From assembly GCF_003710825.1 (NCBI RefSeq), contig NZ_RHHQ01000025.1, positions 124,001-188,000 of the forward strand: DNA of 64,000 nt, in the 5' to 3' direction. How positions within the stretch are numbered: the stretch's first letter is position 1; each line of letters opens with the position of its first letter. Below the pieces are notes generated by a model. It saw only the letters and a list, made by a program, of their open reading frames with translations. It had not been told where the DNA came from and searched no databases. The stretch is from Brevibacillus fluminis (GTDB lineage Bacteria; Bacillota; Bacilli; Brevibacillales; Brevibacillaceae). Shown here piece after piece: positions 24,483 to 33,028 of this stretch. A program made the translations under genes and the position numbers.

Positions 24483-25940
24483 TTATAAACGATCAAAATC
24501 AATCTCTTCTAACGGCACGACCTTCGTCTTTTTGACAAATTTATAGCCAACGTAGCAACCTAAAAATACGAGTGCCCCTGAATATGTCACGAAAAATTTG
24601 CCCCATTCGATTGTTCCTTTTAGAACATCTTGAAAGTTAAAGATCAGTATAATGATGGAACAGAGAACAAAGGCAAAAATAGGACCAAATGGGTACCATT
24701 TTGCGCGGTATGTGAGTTCGTTCAGATTGCGACCTTGCAGGACAAAAGCTTTACGAAAACGATAATGGCTTGCGGCAATGACCAGCCAAGCGATATAGCC
24801 TAATAGTGAACTGCCATCCAATAGCCAATAATAGATGGTACCATCACCAACCAAAGAGCTTAAAAAACAGAGTGCCCCTACGATGGTCGTTGCGATTAGG
24901 GCATTAGCCGGTACGCCTCGCGAATTTACTTTTCCTAAAAATTTTGGCGCTTTATCGCTTTTTCCCAAGGAATAAAGCATACGCGTCGCGGCGTACATGC
25001 TAGAAATTCCGGCTGAAAGAATGGATGTGAGGATGACCGCGTTCATTACCCCCGCAGCTACTGTCATACCTGCATTTTTGAACAACAAAGTAAATGGGCT
25101 CATTGCGATCGTTTCTAGATCGGAATTTAGTAAGTTGGGATCGTTATAGGGAATCAGTAAACCGATGACAAAGATAACCCCTATAAAGAACAGCGTAATT
25201 CGCCAGAAAACATTACGGGTAGCTTGAGGAACACTTTTTTCCGGGTTTTTGCTCTCAGCTGCTGCTATCGCTACAAATTCCGTCCCCATATAGGAAAATC
25301 CAGCAATAAAAAATACCCCCACCATTGCGGGCAACCCGCCTACAAAGGGTGCTTCACCAACCGTGAAGTTTTTAAACCCAACGAATTCACCACCAATGAC
25401 GCCAAAAACCGTTAAAATACCCACTACAATGAAAATGACCACAGTCGCAACTTTAATCATGGAAAACCAATATTCTGATTCTCCATATGCGCGGGTAGAT
25501 AAAACGTTTATGCAGAAAATCACGGCTAAAAACAAGCAGCTCCAGACGACTCCGGGTATATCAGGAAACCAGTATTTCATAATGATCGCACTGGCTGAAA
25601 TCTCAAGTGCCAAGGTAATCGCATAGCCAAGCCAATACACCCATCCCATTGCAAACCCCAACGCAGGGTCAATAAATTTGCTAGGAAAATAGTCAAATGC
25701 ACCTGAAACCGCTTTAAAGGCCGACATTTCCCCCAAGCTCGTCATGAGAAAGTACACCATTATACCTAGCACAACGTATGCTAGCAGCGCTCCACCCGGA
25801 CCCGCTTCACTGACGGTTGCGCCACTTGCCAAAAACAAGCCTGTTCCAATCGTACCCCCAATGGCAATCATATTAATATGACGAGTCTCTAATTCTTTTT
25901 TTAATTCACCGGAGTAAGTTGTTTTTGTCTCGATTTCCAT
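24483..25940 (-). CDS. Amino acid permease (YAT/APC family)
   Basis: A 485-residue, 12-span permease of the amino acid transporter family that includes RocE, GabP and LysP. The first span is preceded by ELETRHINMIAIGGTIGTGL, the classic consensus. Segments such as GGEFVGFKNFTVGEAPFVGG and SAGISSMYAATRMLYSLGKS fit the group. The ATG follows AGGGGG. Its own sigma-54 promoter is at 26054, and an activator of RocR type precedes it, so an arginine, ornithine or gamma-aminobutyrate role would be natural (RocE is RocR-controlled in Bacillus subtilis). It is very similar to the frameshifted copy at 21820-23276, showing a duplication. Confidence 0.88.
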   Translation of the reverse strand: MEIETKTTYSGELKKELETRHINMIAIGGTIGTGLFLASGATVSEAGPGGALLAYVVLGIMVYFLMTSLGEMSAFKAVSGAFDYFPSKFIDPALGFAMGWVYWLGYAITLALEISASAIIMKYWFPDIPGVVWSCLFLAVIFCINVLSTRAYGESEYWFSMIKVATVVIFIVVGILTVFGVIGGEFVGFKNFTVGEAPFVGGLPAMVGVFFIAGFSYMGTEFVAIAAAESKNPEKSVPQATRNVFWRITLFFIGVIFVIGLLIPYNDPNLLNSDLETIAMSPFTLLFKNAGMTVAAGVMNAVILTSILSAGISSMYAATRMLYSLGKSDKAPKFLGKVNSRGVPANALIATTIVGALCFLSSLVGDGTIYYWLLDGSSLLGYIAWLVIAASHYRFRKAFVLQGRNLNELTYRAKWYPFGPIFAFVLCSIIILIFNFQDVLKGTIEWGKFFVTYSGALVFLGCYVGYKFVKKTKVVPLEEIDFDRL

Positions 25941-26053
25941 TTTGTCCCCCTGCACTTTGATTAAATATTCAGGTAATTAAAGGTGCCCATCTATCAGACA
26001 TTCTTCAAAGTTGTTCCTCCTCTCTGCAAATCTCTAAACGATGAATCCTTAAA

Positions 26054-26069
26054 GCAAGAAAGATGCCGA
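26054..26069 (-). promoter_or_regulatory. Sigma-54 promoter of the intact permease
   Basis: Minus strand TCGGCATCTTTCTTGC, with GG and GC ten bases apart. It lies about 114 bp before the permease start and 63 bp from palindrome copy D. Confidence 0.82.
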
Positions 26070-26108
26070 CCAGCAAAATCAACCCTGAATGGGGTCAAAT
26101 GTGCGAAT

Positions 26109-26150
26109 AAAACAAAAAAACTTGCGAATGTCACGCAAGTTTTTTTGTTT
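26109..26150 (-). promoter_or_regulatory. Conserved palindrome, candidate enhancer and terminator (copy D)
   Basis: AAAACAAAAAAACTTGC, a 9-nt centre, GCAAGTTTTTTTGTTT. It starts 11 bp after activator B ends. Its centre is 63 bp upstream of the -24 GG. Confidence 0.65.
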
Positions 26151-26160
26151 CAGCTACCAT

Positions 26161-27528
26161 CTATTTCAGTCTATATTTATCGATCTTGTACTGAAGGGAT
26201 TGCCTGGTTATCTGCAGCATGTTCGCAGCTTCCGTTATATTCTTGGAAGCAGCCAATGCTTCTAAAATGATTTCTTTTTCGTATTCCTCGACTTTTTGGG
26301 TAAGCGATTGGTTCTCATGCGTATCCTTCGTAAAATACTTTTGCTTTTCCTTGTTCGTATATAAAACATGTTCCGGAATATCATGAAGGGCAATCGTATT
26401 GCCAGTTGCTACGATCATCGCATGCTCCAATGCATTTTTTAGCTCTCTCACATTTCCTGGCCAAGCATAATTATTGAAGGTATTTTTGACAATTTCACTT
26501 ACTCCCTCAATTCTCTTACCCATCTTTTGATTATATTTCTGTATGAACTGATTTGTCAGCAGTACGATATCTTCATGTCTTTCTCGCAATGGAGGCAGAT
26601 TTATCTGAATTACACCTAGACGATAATAAAGATCTTTGCGTATTGCTCCTTCTTCCATCGCTTTATTAGGGTTTTCATTCATGGCTGAGACGATTCGTAC
26701 ATCAATTTCTTTTTCTTTCTCATCGCCAATCCGCCTAATTTTCTTTTCTTCAATCGCTTTCAGTATTTTTGCTTGGATGGAGATATCCATTGAATTGATT
26801 TCATCGAGGAACAGCGTTCCTTTATCGGCTAGTTCAAAAAGGCCTTTTCGGTTTTCTGCCCCTGTAAAGCTTCCTTTTACGGTTCCAAAAAGTGTACTTT
26901 CAAGGAGAGCGTTGGGTATCGCCGAACAATTTTGCGAAATAAACGGCCCAGCACTTCTCAGGCTGTGGCTATGGACGGCTTGCGCGACCAATTCTTTTCC
27001 TGTCCCTGTTTCTCCATAGATCAGGACAGGTGAGTTTTCCACAGCAATTTTTCTGATTTTTTCTTTCATTTCCATCATTGCCGGATCTGCAGTTACGATG
27101 TCATCCAGATGATAAAAATTACTGCCAGACTGTTTATGTGTAGATTCTTTCTGTACTCTTACTATGGGTTCTCCATTTATAGACAGGATGACGCTTCCTT
27201 CAATTGTTCCAATAATCTCATTCTGGATCTCAATCGGAAACGTCGAATTCAAAAACTCAAAGGTATCACCCGTAATATCCGTTAAAAGTTGTCGTTCATT
27301 AATGATCGGATTACCGCTGTTCATGACCCGAAAATGGCTGCTTGTTTTCTCGTTTAGCGTTGGGAAAACATCTAATATATATTTTCCCGTAAAGCCTTCA
27401 TTTTCTATGTATTTCGTTTCTATGTTAAACATAGCAGAAAATTCAATAATCCCGTCGCGATTGACGATAATCAAGCCATCTAGCTGCTCATACAGCTTGG
27501 AGAATTGTTCAAGGTACTTCGTTATCAT
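26161..27528 (-). CDS. RocR-like sigma-54-dependent activator B
   Basis: A 455-residue paralogue of activator A with the same plan: PAS-like sensor (residues 1-125), AAA+ domain with GETGTGKE (about 172-179), GSFTGA and TLFLDE, and a Fis-type helix-turn-helix in the last 25 residues (AANMLQITRQSLQYKIDKYR). AGGAGAGG precedes the ATG. Its gene lies directly upstream of the permease promoter at 26054. The two activators have nearly the same recognition helix (TRQxLQYKIDKYRL), so they could bind the same palindrome, which occurs before targets of both. The sensor parts differ more, so they may answer to related but separate signals. Confidence 0.92.
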   Translation of the reverse strand: MITKYLEQFSKLYEQLDGLIIVNRDGIIEFSAMFNIETKYIENEGFTGKYILDVFPTLNEKTSSHFRVMNSGNPIINERQLLTDITGDTFEFLNSTFPIEIQNEIIGTIEGSVILSINGEPIVRVQKESTHKQSGSNFYHLDDIVTADPAMMEMKEKIRKIAVENSPVLIYGETGTGKELVAQAVHSHSLRSAGPFISQNCSAIPNALLESTLFGTVKGSFTGAENRKGLFELADKGTLFLDEINSMDISIQAKILKAIEEKKIRRIGDEKEKEIDVRIVSAMNENPNKAMEEGAIRKDLYYRLGVIQINLPPLRERHEDIVLLTNQFIQKYNQKMGKRIEGVSEIVKNTFNNYAWPGNVRELKNALEHAMIVATGNTIALHDIPEHVLYTNKEKQKYFTKDTHENQSLTQKVEEYEKEIILEALAASKNITEAANMLQITRQSLQYKIDKYRLK

Positions 27529-27640
27529 CTCTTCACTGCCTCTCCTTGTGCAAACTTCGACACTGTCTATTATTCCTAGTATAACCGCAAAAGCTGCTAA
27601 GAAAAGTTCTGGTTAAAAAACAGCTGGTCTTTCCGATCAT

Positions 27641-27671
27641 AAAAAAAGATGGTGCTGCTACCAGCGCCATC
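27641..27671 (-). terminator. Intrinsic terminator after the Eis-like gene
   Basis: GATGGTGCTG and CAGCGCCATC form a 10-bp stem with a 4-nt loop; on the minus strand a run of seven T follows. It lies 34 bp past the stop of the acetyltransferase gene. Confidence 0.75.
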
Positions 27672-27704
27672 ATGGAAATAGACCGATTTCGATTCGAGTG
27701 CGGT

Positions 27705-28961
27705 CTAAAAGGAAGTCGTGCAAATTGGTTTTTGTGCTGTATGAAACAACTGATCTAGCTCTTCTTCAAATTGACTATTCGACACTTTTACAAGACGATA
27801 GTCAAGCAGCTTGCGAAAAGGAACAGCACCCATGATAAGGGAGGAAAAATTGGCAATGTCCAATTCGATGGTCACATCCGGTGTACCATCCTCCAACACG
27901 GATGCCCTTCCCTCCTGAAAATGAACGATTGTGCTTCCCTGGTTTTCTGGGAGCAATTTGTCCTGAACCTGAATCTCGAGTGTAAGTGTTTTTCCACCAA
28001 AATTGCGATTCGGGAGAACAGCAAATAATTTGGCAACATGAATGACTCGATACATGGCGCCCACACCTGTTGTATGCATTTGAATGTTGGAGTCCGGAAG
28101 CAAGCTATCGTATCCGTTGCTCGGATCAGCCAGCAGATGGTGAAAATCGTCATCCTGCGTGTTTATGATTACCCGTTGAACTTGATCAGCCTGACTGGAA
28201 AGGAACGTGCACAATTCGGAGAATGCTTCAGGCGTTTCATAGATGAATTCCTTGATCATCAAATCACAGGCGGAAAAGTTATCTTCAGGGCAGAGTCTTT
28301 TGAACGTGAAAACCAGATATCCTTCAATCTTTCCGTCTTTTTTGTAAGCAACCGTGTGATATTCCGAATTGCTACACAACAATCTCGCTTCCATATCGGT
28401 TTTTGCAATCATGCCATGCGTTCGCTCCATGTATCGTCGATAACAAGCCAACATCAATTCGTGGTTATCTTCCGTGACGCGTATGATGTGTTTTTTGCTC
28501 CCTGTATTTTGGAATTGACCAGGAGTAACACGATATTGATTGATCTTCGTGCCGACGCCAAAACCTAATTGTTTGTAAAAATCAACGCGAAACGGATTCA
28601 ACAACGTGATGCTTACTCCGCGCTCCCGATAATAACGCAAGAAATAGGAAAGCAAGTCGCGGCCCACTTTTTCTTTTTTGCGCATCATATCAACGGCAAC
28701 CAGTCCGACTCCTCCTACCGGCAATAAGTGGGAGAAAACATTCATGGTGTAGTGATGAAGCCTCATGCTCCCCAGGAGCGTTTCATCTTCAAACAAGCCG
28801 TAAAACGCAGTGCTCGTGTCTTGATGTTGTGCCGAAACAAAGCGTTCACGCAAATTACCGCCGGTTTCCGGCAGATCAAAGCGAGTTCCAGGGAAAGCGC
28901 CTTTAATGAGAGGGACGTATTGTTCAAAATCTTCATCGGTTAATGTACGGATTACCCGCAT
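27705..28961 (-). CDS. Eis-like GNAT acetyltransferase
   Basis: A 418-residue protein with the three-part Eis architecture: an N-terminal GNAT domain (VGGVGLVAVDMMRKKEKVGRDL is the acetyl-CoA loop), a second GNAT-like domain, and a C-terminal SCP2-like sterol-carrier fold (from about residue 300, with TIELDIANFSSLIMG). Eis of Mycobacterium acetylates aminoglycosides at several positions; homologues in Bacillus act on polyamines or peptides, so the substrate is open. The ATG four codons into the frame has AAGGCGGTG upstream. A palindrome nearly identical to the one next to the TetR gene lies about 35 bp before it, making it a likely member of the same regulon. Confidence 0.83.
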   Translation of the reverse strand: MRVIRTLTDEDFEQYVPLIKGAFPGTRFDLPETGGNLRERFVSAQHQDTSTAFYGLFEDETLLGSMRLHHYTMNVFSHLLPVGGVGLVAVDMMRKKEKVGRDLLSYFLRYYRERGVSITLLNPFRVDFYKQLGFGVGTKINQYRVTPGQFQNTGSKKHIIRVTEDNHELMLACYRRYMERTHGMIAKTDMEARLLCSNSEYHTVAYKKDGKIEGYLVFTFKRLCPEDNFSACDLMIKEFIYETPEAFSELCTFLSSQADQVQRVIINTQDDDFHHLLADPSNGYDSLLPDSNIQMHTTGVGAMYRVIHVAKLFAVLPNRNFGGKTLTLEIQVQDKLLPENQGSTIVHFQEGRASVLEDGTPDVTIELDIANFSSLIMGAVPFRKLLDYRLVKVSNSQFEEELDQLFHTAQKPICTTSF

Positions 28962-28993
28962 GGTTACAAACACCGCCTTTATTTTCGTTACTT

Positions 28994-29015
28994 TCCATAC
29001 GAACGGTTGTATGGA
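28994..29015. promoter_or_regulatory. TetR-type operator, copy 2
   Basis: TCCATAC-GAACGGTT-GTATGGA: 7-bp perfect arms and an 8-nt centre. The copy at 34472-34495 has the same arms plus one more base pair and differs in one centre base. It lies in the promoter region of the Eis-like gene. Confidence 0.8.
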
Positions 29016-29048
29016 TTATTTTACAATCTATCATTTTGGATTTCAAGA

Positions 29049-30404
29049 TCATGAATGCGCTTCGATCTCTTCATATAGTTCGCTACTGCCAGGCTTCCTC
29101 TTAAACAACTTCGTGCAAAATGCAAGATAGATTATCCCTACTATAACCCAGCAGATCCCTAGCATAAAGGAGTCAAATTCTAAATGAAACCAAAGAACAG
29201 CAACGAATGTGGCTCCAATAACCGGCAGTATAACATGAAACAAAAAATCTCGAGGCGTTTTATATCGTTTCAGTTTGATGGTATAGTGCGCAATCACCGA
29301 TAGGTTCACAAAAGTGAAAGCGATCAAGGCACCAAAATTAACAAACGCAGAAGCTGTTTCCAAAGTAAAAAACATCGCTGTCAGGCAAACCACGCCAACG
29401 AACACAACATTAAAAACCGGTGTCCTCCAACGTGGATGCAAATGCCCGAATAGTTTTATGGGCAATACATTATCTCGCCCCATCACATACAAAAGTCTAG
29501 AAACACTTGCATGTGAAGCAAGCCCTGACGCAAAAGATCCTGCAAAAGATGCCGATAGAAAAAATAATTGAAATAGTTTTCCACCTACATAGAGAGAAAT
29601 CTCAGGCGCAGTGGCACCGGGATCTTTAAATTGTGATAGATCTGGAAATAGCGCTTGAGTGAAGTAGCTGCCTGCGATAAATACTACCCCACCGGCAAAT
29701 GCGGTTATAAAAATCGCCCGCGGAATGTCTTTTGATGGATGAAGGGCTTCCTCGGTGTAATTCGTTACGGCATCGAACCCTAAAAAGGAAAAACATAAAA
29801 CAGTTGCCGCTGCAGTGACACCCGATAAATGAAAATCGGAATGATAAAACGGTTGTATCGTGAGTAACGTTCCAGAGCCCATTCCATGATCAAGTTCCCT
29901 AACAGCCAAAAAAATAAAGCAGACGATTACAACGATTTGATACACAACTAAGATGGTATTCACATTCGCTGTAACATTGACGCTCCATATGTTGATCGCT
30001 GTCGCAATCACGACATATCCCACGATCCATACCCAATGGGGCACGTCTGGAAATATAGCCGTACAGTAAATTTGTATGAGCAAGGCGCTGATCATCGGAA
30101 TAAGCAAATAATCAAGCAAGGAGGACCAGCCGACAAGAAAAGCAAGATGTGACCCCATTGTCTTCTGCGTATATGTATAAGATGACCCTGCGCTTGGAAA
30201 CACCTGAACCATTTTTCCATAGCTAATCGCAGTAAATAACATCGCAACCAAAGCAACGATATAGGAAAGTGGAACAAGCCCATCTGATAACCCAGACGCG
30301 ATCCCGAACGTATCAAATACAATCATCGGCGTCATCCATCCCATACCCAGCATTACAATCTGCCACAGCCCCAACGATCGTTTTAATCCTAGGCTTTCCT
30401 TCAT
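29049..30404 (-). CDS. APC-family permease, PuuP-like
   Basis: A 451-residue, 12-span APC permease. It begins with MKESLGLKRSLGLWQIVMLG and has the PTAGSSYTYT-like motif (PSAGSSYTYTQKTMGSHLAF). The protein resembles the putrescine importer PuuP and related amine or amino acid carriers, and has a paralogue at 33029-34411 with similar ends (LFKRKPG and RQPLPDF tails aside). GGGGGG precedes the ATG. It is separated by a terminator from the aldehyde dehydrogenase unit upstream and is followed by the Eis-like gene after 88 bp, which carries its own operator. An amine such as putrescine is a plausible substrate, given PuuP-like features and the aldehyde dehydrogenase next door. Confidence 0.82.
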   Translation of the reverse strand: MKESLGLKRSLGLWQIVMLGMGWMTPMIVFDTFGIASGLSDGLVPLSYIVALVAMLFTAISYGKMVQVFPSAGSSYTYTQKTMGSHLAFLVGWSSLLDYLLIPMISALLIQIYCTAIFPDVPHWVWIVGYVVIATAINIWSVNVTANVNTILVVYQIVVIVCFIFLAVRELDHGMGSGTLLTIQPFYHSDFHLSGVTAAATVLCFSFLGFDAVTNYTEEALHPSKDIPRAIFITAFAGGVVFIAGSYFTQALFPDLSQFKDPGATAPEISLYVGGKLFQLFFLSASFAGSFASGLASHASVSRLLYVMGRDNVLPIKLFGHLHPRWRTPVFNVVFVGVVCLTAMFFTLETASAFVNFGALIAFTFVNLSVIAHYTIKLKRYKTPRDFLFHVILPVIGATFVAVLWFHLEFDSFMLGICWVIVGIIYLAFCTKLFKRKPGSSELYEEIEAHS

Positions 30405-30466
30405 GTTTTTCCCCCCTTGAATCGTAGAAAACTTGGAATTGTTACTCTTTTAGGTGGCTCCGATAT

Positions 30467-30519
30467 AAAAAAAGCTGAATATAGCGAGATTTGCCTGATC
30501 TGCTTCATTCAGCTTTTTT
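30467..30519 (-). terminator. Intrinsic terminator after the aldehyde dehydrogenase gene
   Basis: AGCTGAAT and ATTCAGCT form the stem of a hairpin with a 26-nt loop; T-runs lie at both ends. It separates the dehydrogenase operon from the permease at 29049. Confidence 0.7.
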
Positions 30520-30551
30520 CATATGGTGCTGCGTTACGCGTTCTCTTTTAT

Positions 30552-31997
30552 CTAGCGCAGATCTAACGCAATGGTTTTTAAATCTGACATTTCACGAATG
30601 GAGTATTTTCCGCCGATTCTTCCCACTCCACTGGCTTTTCCAGCAACTCCTCCAAACGGAACATGTGACTCCCAGTAATTACTGCTATCGTTGATGTTTA
30701 CGATTCCAGTCTTTATGTTTTCTGCGAAATACATCGCATCTTTTACATTACTGGTGAAAACAGAGGAAACCAGCCCCCACTCATTACGAGCAGCAATTTC
30801 CAGTGCTTCTGCGTGTGTGGAAAATGACATTACAGGCGCGACCGGACCAAAGGTTTCTTCCTTGTTGTACAAGCAATCCTCCGTTACTCCGACAATAACA
30901 GTTGGCTCAAAGAACAGATCGCTAGACTGATTTGATGCGCGTTTTCCACCGATGAGAATTTTTGCTCCTTTCTCCAGGCAGTCTTTCGCATGCAGCTCAT
31001 TTTTCATCGTAACGGGTTCATTATTCAACGGCCCCATTCTCGTACGAGGATCAAATGGATCCCCAAGGATCAACTCCTTTGCATGATTGACCAGCTTGGC
31101 AACCAGTTCATCATGGACATCACGGTGAGCCAAAATTCGTTCCGTCGCAGAACAAACCTGACCGGCATTATAAAAGCAACCGCTTGCAATCATGCGTGCT
31201 GCGTGATCCAAATCGGCATCTTTCAGCACGATCGTGGGCCCATTTCCGCCCAATTCCAGCAGCATCGGCTTACCTACACCTCGAACCGCAATTTGGTGAC
31301 CGGTTGCCGTGCTGCCCGTAAACCCGATGGCATCCGTACCTGGATTCGCCACAATTTCGTCCCCAACCACGGATCCTTTTCCCGTTACGAGATTAAGAAC
31401 GCCGTCGGGGACGCCAGCTTCCTCTAAGCATTCTGCCAGTCGGATCGCACATAAGGAGGTTGTCGGTGCCGGAACCCAGACGATGGCATTTCCTGCGGCC
31501 AAGCCAGGAGCCAGATACTCAGCCGCGACCATGAAAGGAAAGTTCCATGGAGTGATGACGGCGTATACTCCCTTTGGTTGGTGAATCGTCAAAACCCTTT
31601 TATTTGGATCTTGTACGGGAATTACAGAAGTCTCCATCCACTTGATTTGTTCTGCTGCATCTGCGAATGCTATAGCCGTGCCATCAATTTCATCGAGCGC
31701 TTCGGAATAATACGGCTTTCCCTGTTCCATTGTTAAAACGCGTGCCAATTCCTCTCGCCTGCGTGTGATAACCTGCCCAATGGATACAAGCAATTTGGAG
31801 CGGTCCCATATCGACATTCGTGATATTTGTTCAAACCCTTGTCGTGCGGCTCGAATTGCCAATTGAGCATCTTCCCGGCCCCCCTCCGGAATACTGGCAA
31901 TCTGTTGCCCTGTCGCCGGATTGACACTGATCATATATGTGCCGGATACGGAATCTACCCATTTTCCGCCGATAAACATTTTTTCCGTTTTCATCAT
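30552..31997 (-). CDS. Aldehyde dehydrogenase
   Basis: A 481-residue NAD(P)-dependent aldehyde dehydrogenase. The catalytic Glu248 (LLELGGNGP) and Cys282 (YNAGQVCSATERIL) are in place, with TPWNFPF and GFTGSTATG. The usual coenzyme-binding lysine in the VLKPSE segment is replaced: here GNAIVWVPAPTTSL has Val. The same WVPAP form is found in some other aldehyde dehydrogenases, so this may be a subgroup feature and not damage. The start is the second ATG (GGAGGTGCCA before it). It is the last gene of the unit permease-oxidoreductase-dehydrogenase, overlapping by the neighbouring stop region with only 9 bp between genes. It likely oxidises an amino aldehyde or similar product. Confidence 0.88.
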   Translation of the reverse strand: MMKTEKMFIGGKWVDSVSGTYMISVNPATGQQIASIPEGGREDAQLAIRAARQGFEQISRMSIWDRSKLLVSIGQVITRRREELARVLTMEQGKPYYSEALDEIDGTAIAFADAAEQIKWMETSVIPVQDPNKRVLTIHQPKGVYAVITPWNFPFMVAAEYLAPGLAAGNAIVWVPAPTTSLCAIRLAECLEEAGVPDGVLNLVTGKGSVVGDEIVANPGTDAIGFTGSTATGHQIAVRGVGKPMLLELGGNGPTIVLKDADLDHAARMIASGCFYNAGQVCSATERILAHRDVHDELVAKLVNHAKELILGDPFDPRTRMGPLNNEPVTMKNELHAKDCLEKGAKILIGGKRASNQSSDLFFEPTVIVGVTEDCLYNKEETFGPVAPVMSFSTHAEALEIAARNEWGLVSSVFTSNVKDAMYFAENIKTGIVNINDSSNYWESHVPFGGVAGKASGVGRIGGKYSIREMSDLKTIALDLR

Positions 31998-32006
31998 TGG
32001 CACCTC

Positions 32007-32993
32007 CTACAGATTGACCTGGACTGGAAGTCCTTCCTTGCTAGACTGTTCTAAAGCGATCATGATTTTCAATGCGTCGAGTCCTGCTTGTCCTCCTGTA
32101 TAGGGCTGCTCATCACTCAAGATGCATTTGATAAAGTGGTCAGCCTCAATGTGATAGCCGTTATCGAGGGTAAGCTCGGGATAGTCGCAAGACGTATTCG
32201 TCGCCACGTTAAGTTGTTGTCCTCCCAGGTTCACATGAGCGCTACCCTTGGTTCCGTTCACGTAGCACTCCATCTCCAGCAAATTCTTGTTTCCTTCCGG
32301 TTCATTCCATGTTACCTGCAGAGCTGCTGTCGCCCCGTTTTTCCACTTGATGATGTTCCAGTAATAGTCGGCTACACCAAATTTATCGAAGAATTCGAAT
32401 TTACCACTTGTGGAATACACGTTGTCTACTTCGCGTCCAAAAATCGATAGCAGAAAATCAATGTCATGAACTCCCAAATACTCATTCACACTGCAGCGCC
32501 CGTTGATCCGGTAGCCTTCTGATTTTCTTACTGCTCGTCTTGAATAGGCATTGATTGGAAGCCCTAAATCGCCTTTTTGGAATTGCTGCTGAATATGCAC
32601 ATATTCCGGGATATAGCGCAATGTCATCCCCAGCATCAATTTCACGTTCGCAGTAGTCGCCGCCTGTATGATAGCCTCCGCATCTTCAATAATAGTGGCA
32701 ATCGGTTTCTCCAATAAAATAGGAACGCCTGCAGCAGCAGCAAGTACGGCTGGGTCACGGTGAAATTGATCTGGAGTTGCGATGACAACCCCATCCAAAG
32801 GACACATTTGATGCATTTCCGCCTGACTGGTGTACACTTCTGTGATTCCGTAGGTAGCTTGTATCTCTCTTGCTCTGCTTTCATTCATGTCGCATATGGC
32901 GACCACTTCACAAAGTGGATGCTTTTGAAATGCCTGTATATGCACCTCGCCAATCAATCCAGTCCCAACAATACCAATGCGTACTTTCTTCAT
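32007..32993 (-). CDS. Gfo/Idh/MocA-family oxidoreductase
   Basis: A 328-residue NAD(P)-dependent oxidoreductase. The Rossmann motif GIVGTGLIGEVH (residues 7-18) and the EKPIA signature (near 97) are present, with the second domain containing GVHDIDFLLSIFG (HDID). This family usually oxidises polyols, inositols or sugar acids. AAGGAG lies 11 nt before the ATG. It is in an operon with a PuuP-like permease (upstream) and an aldehyde dehydrogenase (downstream), under the TetR-type palindrome. That combination suggests breakdown of a small hydroxylated or amino compound, but the order of steps is not clear. Confidence 0.85.
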   Translation of the reverse strand: MKKVRIGIVGTGLIGEVHIQAFQKHPLCEVVAICDMNESRAREIQATYGITEVYTSQAEMHQMCPLDGVVIATPDQFHRDPAVLAAAAGVPILLEKPIATIIEDAEAIIQAATTANVKLMLGMTLRYIPEYVHIQQQFQKGDLGLPINAYSRRAVRKSEGYRINGRCSVNEYLGVHDIDFLLSIFGREVDNVYSTSGKFEFFDKFGVADYYWNIIKWKNGATAALQVTWNEPEGNKNLLEMECYVNGTKGSAHVNLGGQQLNVATNTSCDYPELTLDNGYHIEADHFIKCILSDEQPYTGGQAGLDALKIMIALEQSSKEGLPVQVNL

Positions 32994-33028
32994 GATTCAC
33001 TTCTCTCCTTATCGATGAAATTGTTCAT

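Noticed and set aside
28038..28568. A 176-codon plus-strand frame opposite the Eis-like gene
   Set aside because: It is antisense to a clear coding gene, with no start site or recognisable domain.
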